This document shows positions 57,684 through 64,000 of a stretch of 64,000 nucleotides of DNA, piece by piece. The stretch spans positions 1,095,068 through 1,159,067 of the forward strand of contig NZ_JAJCVJ010000002.1 in NCBI RefSeq assembly GCF_020567425.1, in the 5' to 3' direction. The translations under genes and the position numbers were made by a program. The DNA is from Salinirubrum litoreum. GTDB taxonomy: Archaea; Halobacteriota; Halobacteria; Halobacteriales; Haloferacaceae. The notes below the pieces were generated by a model. The model saw nothing but the letters and a program-made list of their open reading frames with translations, was not told the DNA's origin and did not search any database. How positions within the stretch are numbered: the stretch's first letter is position 1; every line of letters begins with the position of its first letter.

Positions 57684-59048
57684 ATGAAGATCTTCGGTTC
57701 GAGCGGGACACGGGGGGTGGTCGGCGAGCAACTCACCCCGGAGTTCGTCCTCCGGGTGGCGAAGGCGGCCGGGACCGTCTTCGGAGCCGACCGGGTGGCT
57801 ATCGCCCGCGACACCCGCGTCACCGGCGAGATGTTCGCCGACGCCGCCAGTTCCGGTCTCGCGGCGGTCGGGGCCGACGTGGACCGTCTCGGCGTCACGC
57901 CGACACCCGCCGCGGTTCGCTACTGTGAGATCGAGTCGGTCCCGGCGGTCGTCATCACCGCGTCGCACAACCCGCCGGAGTACAACGGCGTGAAACTGGT
58001 CGGCGACGACGGCGTCGAACTCGACGTGAGCACGCTCGAAGACATCGAAGACCGCGTGCTGGCCGACGAGTACGACTCGGCCGCGTGGGACGAGACCGGC
58101 GACGTGCGCCGGATCGAGTCGCTCAACGACGACTACGTCGACGAACTGCTCGAAAGCGTCGATCGGGAGACGATCGCCGACGCCGACCTGACCGTGGCGC
58201 TCGACCCCGGCCACGGCGCGGGCGCGCTGACCAGCCCCGACTTCTTCCGCCGCCTCGGCTGTCGGGTCGTCACGGTCAACGCCCAACCGGACGGCCACTT
58301 CCCCGGTCGGGACCCCGAACCCGTCTCGAAACACCTCGGGGACCTCCGGCGACTCGTCCGGGCCGCAGACGCCGACGTGGGTATCGCCCACGACGGAGAC
58401 GCCGACCGGGCCGTCTTCGTGGACGAACACGGCGAGGGGATCAACGGCGACGCCTCGCTCGCGGCGATGGCCGCCGACGCACTCGATCCGGGCGACGCCA
58501 CAGTCGCGGCCGTCAACGTCAGCCAGCGCCTCGTCGACGTCTGTGAGGATCGCGGCGCGACACTCGAACTGACGCCCATCGGCGCGACGAACATCATCAC
58601 CCGTATCCGGGAGCTACAGGCCGAAGGCGCGACCATCCCCATCTCCGGCGAGGGGAACGGCGGGGTGTTCTTCCCGCCGTACCGACTCGTCCGGGACGGC
58701 GCGTACGTCGGCGCGAAGTTCCTCGAACTGCTGGCCGACCGCGACGCGACCGCGAGCGAAGTCGTCGCGCCGTACACCGACTACCACAACGTCCGGATCA
58801 ACGTCGCCTACGAGACCGACGCGGAACTGGACGCGATGCTGTCGGCGGCCGCCGACTACGCGCACGGCGCGGACGCCGACCTGAACACCATCGACGGCTA
58901 CCGCCTCGACTACGGGGACGCGTGGGTGCTCGTGCGCCCCTCCGGCACCGAACCGAAGGTGCGCATCTACGCCGAGGCGGGCGACCCCGACCGCGCCCGC
59001 GACCTCGCCGAAGGTGTCGAGTCGGCACTGCTGGCCGCACTGGCCTGA
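57684..59048 (+). CDS. glmM: Phosphoglucosamine/phosphomannomutase
   Basis: 454 residues. MKIFGSSGTRGVV opens domain 1, the phosphoserine loop is ITASHNPPEYNG, the metal-binding loop is AHDGDADRAVF, the sugar-binding loop GEGNGG and the phosphate-binding loop RPSGTEPKVRIY. Converts hexosamine- or hexose-6-phosphate to the 1-phosphate for UDP-GlcNAc or GDP-mannose supply, which would feed the glycosylation genes at 12540-18358. Substrate preference among GlcN-6-P, Man-6-P and Glc-6-P is not certain. Confidence 0.9.
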   Translation: MKIFGSSGTRGVVGEQLTPEFVLRVAKAAGTVFGADRVAIARDTRVTGEMFADAASSGLAAVGADVDRLGVTPTPAAVRYCEIESVPAVVITASHNPPEYNGVKLVGDDGVELDVSTLEDIEDRVLADEYDSAAWDETGDVRRIESLNDDYVDELLESVDRETIADADLTVALDPGHGAGALTSPDFFRRLGCRVVTVNAQPDGHFPGRDPEPVSKHLGDLRRLVRAADADVGIAHDGDADRAVFVDEHGEGINGDASLAAMAADALDPGDATVAAVNVSQRLVDVCEDRGATLELTPIGATNIITRIRELQAEGATIPISGEGNGGVFFPPYRLVRDGAYVGAKFLELLADRDATASEVVAPYTDYHNVRINVAYETDAELDAMLSAAADYAHGADADLNTIDGYRLDYGDAWVLVRPSGTEPKVRIYAEAGDPDRARDLAEGVESALLAALA

Positions 59049-59093
59049 TCCTCACCCGACCTCTCTCGTCTCCCGGCGCTGGCGTCGACCGAC

Positions 59094-59843
59094 CTAGTTC
59101 ACCGTCGAGAGGACACTGCCCGCGTGCTCCAGCGACGCCAGTGGATCGCTCGGGGCGTCGTGTTCGTAGATCAGCCAGTCCACGTCGGCCTGCCGGGCCG
59201 CCCGCGCACACTTCTCGACCGGGACGTCACCGGAGCCGAGTTCGACCGGCCGACCGCCGCGCTCTGCTGCCGAGTCGACCAGCACGTCCTTCAGGTGGAC
59301 GGCGGGGATCTGGTCGCCGTACTCCTCGAGCAGTGCCACGGGGTCCTCGCCGGCCGCGACTGCCCACCCGACGTCGAGTTCCAACTGTACGTCGAGTGCC
59401 CAGTCCGCGAGACACTCGAACGCGGTGCGGTCGGTGCCCGGCACGTCGACGAACTCGTGTTCGTGGTTGTGGTACCAGAGGTCCACGTCGTGACCCTCCA
59501 GCACGACCGCCAGATCGGAGAGGTGGCGAGCCGTTCTGCTCACGGCGCTCTCGCTCTCGAAGTGTGTCTCGTCGAGGTAGGGGACGACGACGGCGTCGGC
59601 GTCCACCAGTTCGGCGGCGGAGACGCACTCGCCGAAGTCGTCTTCGATCTGTTCGTAGGGCGTGTGGAGACCGGCGGCCGCGAGACCGAGACGATCCATC
59701 GTGTCTGCCACTGCACCGACCGTGGTGTCGGGGAAGCCGGCGAACTCGACGGCGTCGACGCCGGTGTCGGCCACACGGTCCAGCAGGCGGTGGAGGTCCC
59801 AGTCCAGGTCGCGGAAGGAGTAGAGTTGAACGGCGGTCTGCAT
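59094..59843 (-). CDS. Sugar phosphate isomerase/epimerase (TIM barrel)
   Basis: 249 residues. TIM-barrel strands with metal ligands: VEFAGFPDTTV, AAGLHTPYE, VVPYLDE (Glu), WYHNHEHEF (His/Glu), QLELDVGWAVA (Asp) and AVHLKDVLV (His). The xylose-isomerase-like AP-endonuclease-2 superfamily (IolE/IolI-like) matches. Likely isomerises or dehydrates a sugar or inositol derivative; the actual substrate is unknown. Convergent with glmM. Confidence 0.85.
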   Translation of the reverse strand: MQTAVQLYSFRDLDWDLHRLLDRVADTGVDAVEFAGFPDTTVGAVADTMDRLGLAAAGLHTPYEQIEDDFGECVSAAELVDADAVVVPYLDETHFESESAVSRTARHLSDLAVVLEGHDVDLWYHNHEHEFVDVPGTDRTAFECLADWALDVQLELDVGWAVAAGEDPVALLEEYGDQIPAVHLKDVLVDSAAERGGRPVELGSGDVPVEKCARAARQADVDWLIYEHDAPSDPLASLEHAGSVLSTVN

Positions 59844-59926
59844 GCTGGCGACTGGATGGCCGGGGGAGAAAGGCGCTTGGGTTCGTGACGACCCGCGCCG
59901 GACTGTCGGCCTCGACCGTCGCCCGG

Positions 59927-60220
59927 TCAGTCCAACTCTCTCGTCAACCGGTACGCCGACACCACGGTCAACACCGCCGTCACCAGCAGGGCGGTCGCGG
60001 TCGCCAGCACGAAGGCGAGCATCAGAAAGTAGCCCTCCGCGCCGAGACCGGGGTACTGGCGCGTCCCGCCGAAGGGACCGAGCAGTTCCAGCACGCGGAC
60101 GAGGTACGCCCCGACCGCGAGCAGGAGCCCGGTAGCGAGTCCGATCTTCGCGTTACGCGGGACCGACAGCGCCTGGATCAGTCCGCCCGACGCCGGGCGC
60201 TCGGGCACGTCCTGTGACAC
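59927..60220 (-). CDS. Small membrane protein, about two to three helices
   Basis: 97 residues. A polar start (SQDVPERPASGGLIQA) leads to helices at about residues 25-45 and 68-90, with a loop PFGGTRQYPGLGAEGY between. A conserved haloarchaeal type (DUF7536-like, from memory). Function unknown. Confidence 0.65.
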   Translation of the reverse strand: MSQDVPERPASGGLIQALSVPRNAKIGLATGLLLAVGAYLVRVLELLGPFGGTRQYPGLGAEGYFLMLAFVLATATALLVTAVLTVVSAYRLTRELD

Positions 60221-60297
60221 ACGAGTTCGTTGGCACGCGAGCGACTAAGCCGCGTCGGTTCTGCGGAGTGTCTCGTCCTGCGAGATACGACCGCGAC

Positions 60298-61656
60298 TCA
60301 CGCGTAGGCCGCGAACTCCTCGCCGAAGACGAGAAACACCGCCACGCCGACCAGTCCGATCGCACTCGCCACGCCGAAGGCGAACTCGGGAGAGCCGGCG
60401 TACAGCGCCCCGCCGACCGCCGCCGAGGGGACGACGACCGTGTTCCGGACGAGGTAGTACGACCCGGTCACGCGACCGCCGGCGTTCTGTGCTGCGGGAC
60501 CGACGATGAGCGCCTTGTGCGCCGGGAGACCCGCGAATCGGAGCCCGGAGAAGGCGAAGAGGACGAACAACAGCGCGGACGGAGTGAACGTGAACCCCGC
60601 CAGCGTCAGGCCCGACTCGGGGACCGCGATCAGGAGAATCGGGAAGACGGCGTAGACGACGAAACCGAGTGCGACGACCGGCTTCAGGCCGACGCGCTCG
60701 GCGAGTTTGGCGACCGGGACCATCGACAGCAGGGCGACCGCCATCTCGACCGACAGCAGGACGCCGAACAGCGCGTCGGGGTTCAGGAAGCCGACGACCG
60801 GCAGGGTGGCGCTGGCGGCGAGGAACTCGGTGACGACGATGACGAAGAAGACGTACACCATCCCGTTGGCGAAGCGAATCAGGGTGTCCGCGACGAGCAG
60901 GGGCTTCAGGGGACTCGGTAGGCCCGCGAGGTCTGCGAGGACCCCGGAGACGCCCGCGAAGGACTTCCCGAGGCTGTCTTCGCTCGCGTCGTACAGGAGG
61001 TGTTGTGCGACCGTGGCGAGCAGTGCGACGACGGCCGCGACCGCGAGGATCAGTCGGAAGCCGGCACCGAAGGCGTACCGCGCGAGCACGGTCGCGGCGA
61101 GCAGTGGTCCGAGGAGAAACGCGGTCCGGCGGAAGGTCTCGGTGCTGGCGAAGCCCGTCGCCAACTTCCCCGGCGGGACGCTCTGTTTCACGATGGCGAA
61201 GGTCGCCCCGAGGCCGAACGACTTCCACGCCTGCGCGAAGCCGAGGCCGAGGAAGATGCCGACCGGGAGCGCGACCGGTTCGAGGAGTGTGACCCCTGCG
61301 AGTGAGAGCCCGAGCGTCACGAAGCCGAACGACTCGGCGAACAGCCAGACGAGGAAGCCGACCGTCGAGGCGAGGCCGAACAGCGTCAGTGCCGACCGGG
61401 AGCCGATCCGATCCGAGAGTGCGCCGCCGGGGTAGGGGTAGACGGCGCTGATCAGGTTGCCGAAGCTCCCGAACAGTCCGATGGCGATACTGCTGGCACC
61501 GAGGACGCTCATGTAGCGTGGCATGTACCGCCCGGTCATCTGGAAGCCGAGCGAGAAGGCGAACATCGCGAGCGAGAGGACGAGCACGTCGCGTTCTAAG
61601 GCGAAGAACTGGCGGAAGTAGGTGAACGCGCCGACCTCGCTCTCGGTGTCGCTCAT
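60298..61656 (-). CDS. Major facilitator superfamily transporter
   Basis: 452 residues from the ATG at 61656. Twelve helices. The MFS motif A analogue is GGALSDRIGSRSALTLFG between helices 2 and 3, with a second copy KLAERVGLKPVVALGF in the other half. No substrate motif; resembles sugar or drug efflux MFS members. A TATA-like GGTTTTGCC (reverse, about 61681-61689) supports this start. Followed downstream by the gene at 59927 on the same strand. Confidence 0.88.
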   Translation of the reverse strand: MSDTESEVGAFTYFRQFFALERDVLVLSLAMFAFSLGFQMTGRYMPRYMSVLGASSIAIGLFGSFGNLISAVYPYPGGALSDRIGSRSALTLFGLASTVGFLVWLFAESFGFVTLGLSLAGVTLLEPVALPVGIFLGLGFAQAWKSFGLGATFAIVKQSVPPGKLATGFASTETFRRTAFLLGPLLAATVLARYAFGAGFRLILAVAAVVALLATVAQHLLYDASEDSLGKSFAGVSGVLADLAGLPSPLKPLLVADTLIRFANGMVYVFFVIVVTEFLAASATLPVVGFLNPDALFGVLLSVEMAVALLSMVPVAKLAERVGLKPVVALGFVVYAVFPILLIAVPESGLTLAGFTFTPSALLFVLFAFSGLRFAGLPAHKALIVGPAAQNAGGRVTGSYYLVRNTVVVPSAAVGGALYAGSPEFAFGVASAIGLVGVAVFLVFGEEFAAYA

Positions 61657-61930
61657 CGTCCGACTGTCTGTGTGACCCGGCAAAACCCCTGCGGATAGCG
61701 TCTCTGTGGCGTCGGTGTGCGGAACGTTGCCAGACGGAGCAGTCCGTCACGGGGTCGACCGAGGCGCGGGGTGCGCGAACCGTCGCCCGCACGACGACGC
61801 CAGCAGACTCGCCACCCAGTCGTCTCCGAGCGATCCACCCAGCTCTCCCGCGACGACGTCGACGATCGACCAGCGTCCGTCCCGTCCGCAACCGACCGAT
61901 TCTTGCCCGCCCGTCGACTACCACGAGCCA

Positions 61931-62971
61931 ATGGACGCGCCGCTGTGGACCGAGCAGTACGCCCCCGACCTCGCCGACCTGCCCCAGTCCGACGTCCGGG
62001 AGCGACTGACACTCGCCGTCGACGAGCCGATGAACCTCGTCGTGCAGGGACCGCCGGGTGCGGGCAAGACCGCCGCCGTGCGCGCGCTGGCCCGCGAGGC
62101 CCACGCGGACCCCGACAACGACCTCGTGGAGATCAACGTCGCGGACTTCTTCGACCGGACGAAAACGGAGATCCGCAACGACCCACGCTTCGCGCCGTTT
62201 CTGGAGGGGCGAAGCCGGATGGCGAAACGCGACATGATCAACCACGTGCTGAAGGAGTCCGCGAGCTACGCGCCGGTCTCCGGCCAGTACAAGACGGTCG
62301 TGCTGGACAACGCCGAGGCGATCCGCGAGGACTTCCAGCAGGCCCTGCGCCGCGTGATGGAGAAGCACCACCGGACGACCCAGTTCGTCATCACGACCCG
62401 CCAGCCCTCGAAGCTGATCCCGCCGATCCGGTCGCGCTGTTTCCCGGTGCCGGTGCGCGCGCCGACGACCGACGAGATCCGGGACGTCCTCGCCGGGATC
62501 GCCGACGCCGAGGAGATCGAGTACGACGCCGACGGCCTGGAGTTCGTCGCCGGCTACGCCGACGGCGACCTCCGGAGTGCGATCCTCGGCGCGCAGGCGA
62601 CCGCGGTCGAACACGACGAGATCACGATGCAGTCGGCCTACGAGGTCCTCGGCGAGGTCGGCTGGGACGACGAACTCGCCTCGGTGCTGTCGGACGCGGA
62701 GGTCGGCGACTTCACCTCGGCCCGGAAGACGCTCGACGACCTGCTGGACGACGAGGGCTTCGACGGCGGGACCCTGCTCGCAGAACTGCTCCGGGTCGCG
62801 CGCAAGAAGTACGATGGCGACGACCTCGCGCGTCTGCACCGACTCGCCGGTCGGATCGACCTCGACCTGGCCGAGGGCACCGACGACCGTCTCCACCTGA
62901 CCCACCTGCTGACGCTGTGGGCGACCGGCGAGACCGGCGAGCGCCGGGGCATCCGGGAGCAGTCGGCGTGA
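61931..62971 (+). CDS. rfcC: Replication factor C small subunit paralog with altered Walker B
   Basis: 346 residues. WTEQYAPDLADLPQ is the RFC start, Walker A is GPPGAGKT (40-47), the SRC motif PIRSRC is at 165-170 with an arginine finger-type position, and QQALRRVME follows Walker B. Walker B reads VVLDNAEAI at about 122-130: the usual D-E is D126-N127, so the catalytic glutamate is replaced. It also has the DFFDRTKTE region in place of the usual ASD. This suggests a clamp-loader subunit with weak or no ATPase activity. The gene symbol is a best guess among haloarchaeal rfc paralogs. Stop overlaps the next GTG by 4 bases. Confidence 0.8.
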   Translation: MDAPLWTEQYAPDLADLPQSDVRERLTLAVDEPMNLVVQGPPGAGKTAAVRALAREAHADPDNDLVEINVADFFDRTKTEIRNDPRFAPFLEGRSRMAKRDMINHVLKESASYAPVSGQYKTVVLDNAEAIREDFQQALRRVMEKHHRTTQFVITTRQPSKLIPPIRSRCFPVPVRAPTTDEIRDVLAGIADAEEIEYDADGLEFVAGYADGDLRSAILGAQATAVEHDEITMQSAYEVLGEVGWDDELASVLSDAEVGDFTSARKTLDDLLDDEGFDGGTLLAELLRVARKKYDGDDLARLHRLAGRIDLDLAEGTDDRLHLTHLLTLWATGETGERRGIREQSA

Positions 62972-63645
62972 CGACCGACGACGCAGGTGACGCCGGTTCC
63001 GCGTCTGACTCGACGCCGGACGACTCTCTCGACCGCCACCAGCCACCGAGTCGCGTGCCGGGGTTCGCCCCCGGCGTCGAGCGGTTCGGGACCGCCCTGC
63101 TCGTCGGGACGCTGGCGACCGCCGTGCTGTTCACGCCGGTCGTCGCGCTCCTGCCGGCCGCGCTGGTCGCGTTCGTGTGCTACTTCTTCCGCGATCCGGA
63201 TCGGTCGCCGCCGGACGCACGGATCGTCGCGCCCGCAGACGGTCGGGTCTCCGTGATTCGCGAAGAGGGCGACCGCGTCCGGGTCGGCGTGTTCATGAAC
63301 GTCACCGACGTCCACGTGAACCGCGCACCGGCCGACGGCGAGGTGGTCGCCGTCACCCACCGACCGGGAGCCAACAAGCCGGCGTTCGCGAAGGACTCGG
63401 ACCGGAACGAGCGCGTCGACATCGACTGTGGCGACTACGACCTGTCGCTGATCGCTGGCTGGTTCGCCCGGCGCATCCACCCCTACGTGACCGAGGGCGA
63501 CAGCCTCCGGCAGGGCGAGCGCGTGGGCCACATCGACTTCGGGTCGCGGGCCGACGTGTTGTTGCCACCGGAACTCGGTGTCGAGGACGTGGCCGTCGAG
63601 AGAGGCGACACGGTACGAGCAGGCGAGACGGTCCTCGTAGAGTAG
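62968..63645 (+). CDS. asd: Archaetidylserine decarboxylase proenzyme
   Basis: 225 residues from the GTG at 62968. A 30-residue polar start is followed by one or two helices (about residues 38-72), then the decarboxylase core: FRDPDRSPP, IVAPADGRVSVI, VHVNRAPADGEVV and the self-cleavage region GHIDFGSRADVLLPP, where the serine after FG becomes the pyruvoyl group. Produces archaetidylethanolamine from archaetidylserine in membrane lipid synthesis. Overlaps the rfc gene, a linkage I recall from Haloferax. Confidence 0.9.
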   Translation: MTTDDAGDAGSASDSTPDDSLDRHQPPSRVPGFAPGVERFGTALLVGTLATAVLFTPVVALLPAALVAFVCYFFRDPDRSPPDARIVAPADGRVSVIREEGDRVRVGVFMNVTDVHVNRAPADGEVVAVTHRPGANKPAFAKDSDRNERVDIDCGDYDLSLIAGWFARRIHPYVTEGDSLRQGERVGHIDFGSRADVLLPPELGVEDVAVERGDTVRAGETVLVE

Positions 63646-63668
63646 ACGACGACGCGGTTCGCGGCGAC

Positions 63669-63732
63669 CGACCGAGTTCGTGACCGACCGAGTTCGTGAC
63701 CGACCGAGTTCGTGACCGACCGAGTTCGTGAC
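63669..63732. repeat. 16-bp tandem repeat, four copies
   Basis: The unit CGACCGAGTTCGTGAC occurs at 63669, 63685, 63701 and 63717 without mismatch (the last copy ends at 63732). It sits between the asd stop and the promoter of the mutase gene. Confidence 0.9.
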
Positions 63733-63769
63733 CGGCGACGCACGACGCCCAGACCGCCCCAACCAGAAT

Positions 63770-63779
63770 CCTTAATGAT
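63770..63779 (+). promoter_or_regulatory. TATA box of the methylmalonyl-CoA mutase gene
   Basis: CCTTAATGAT is centred about 27 bases before the ATG at 63802, consistent with leaderless initiation. Confidence 0.6.
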
Positions 63780-63801
63780 CGGTCCGGCAAAACTTGCATC
63801 C

Positions 63802-64000
63802 ATGTACGACGAGGACGAACTCGCCGAGATACGCGACTCACGGGAGGAGTGGGAGGCCGAGACCCGCGACCCGGTCCGCGAGCAGTACGGCGAGCGACAG
63901 GAGCGGTTCGCCACGGTCTCGAACCACGAGATCGAGGACCTCTACACACCCGCCGACGTGGCCGACATCGACTACGACGAGGACCTCGGCTTCCCCGGCG
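63802..64000 (+). CDS. Methylmalonyl-CoA mutase large subunit, N-terminal fragment
   Basis: The first 66 residues are visible before the window ends. MYDEDELAEIRDSREEW, RFATVSNHEIEDLYTPADV and DYDEDLGFPG match the start of haloarchaeal B12-dependent methylmalonyl-CoA mutase alpha subunits, which have a substrate-binding TIM barrel following. It interconverts methylmalonyl- and succinyl-CoA. The catalytic part lies outside. Confidence 0.85.
   Translation, partial: MYDEDELAEIRDSREEWEAETRDPVREQYGERQERFATVSNHEIEDLYTPADVADIDYDEDLGFPG

Overview
This is a haloarchaeal chromosome segment. It is very GC-rich and its proteins are strongly acidic. Many genes have a TATA-like box about 26 bases before the start codon, as expected for leaderless transcripts. 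The content (archaeal S24e, S19e, PDCD5, KEOPS, RFC, HerA/NurA, Hef and RadB, Tat-exported proteins, pilin-like proteins with haloarchaeal DUF72xx/73xx architectures) fits class Halobacteria. Gene order looks like core chromosome, with a few accessory patches. I found no complete insertion sequence, no CRISPR array and no clear provirus.

Layout. 1-3905: a minus-strand cluster of five pilin-like secreted proteins converging on the end of a related plus-strand gene. 4027-9191: RecJ-like DHH phosphoesterase, a methyltransferase, DUF5808, the Kae1-Bud32 fusion and ribosomal protein S24e. 9552-12407: two half-size MgtE-type membrane proteins and a Tat-exported beta-propeller protein. 12540-18358: a glycosylation block (GT4, GT2, WecB-like epimerase, WecC-like dehydrogenase, AglF-like nucleotidyltransferase) consistent with UDP-ManNAcA supply for surface glycans. 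18486-23883: a MinD/ParA-like ATPase with a hypothetical partner, a HiPIP-like lipoprotein, a 2Fe-2S ferredoxin, prepilin peptidase, HisI and a coiled-coil protein. 24196-29670: P450, thiolase, aminotransferase, a membrane protein and UspA. 29829-33534: HerA and NurA, separated by a small plus-strand gene. 33653-37072: ferredoxin, tRNA-Leu, a 39-residue ORF, tandem YjdF-like membrane proteins, a small membrane protein and a FilR1-type regulator.

37073-37864 is the most unusual gene-free stretch. It holds palindromes, about seven copies of a 36-bp direct repeat each carrying an inverted repeat, and a run of strong hairpins. 37865-43446: a DUF7090-type protein, HTH/membrane pair, DUF2391 protein, ZNRD2-like protein, UspA and the Hef helicase-nuclease. 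43735-47549: PP-loop ATPase, PDCD5, S19e, a flippase-like protein and an enolase-superfamily protein. 48119-53184: MsrA and a MoxR-DUF58-transglutaminase operon. 53298-59048: tRNA-Val, a Tat-anchored beta-helix-like protein, a CBS protein with an HPF-like tail, RadB, a RuvC/YqgF-like protein and GlmM. 59094-64000: sugar isomerase, membrane proteins, a divergent RFC small subunit, archaetidylserine decarboxylase and the start of methylmalonyl-CoA mutase.

Two functional themes stand out. One is DNA repair and replication (RecJ-like, HerA, NurA, Hef, RadB, a RuvC-like protein, RFC). The other is cell-surface biogenesis (pilins, prepilin peptidase, glycosyltransferases, sugar-nucleotide enzymes, Tat proteins). 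Family names come from sequence recognition; no database search was run.
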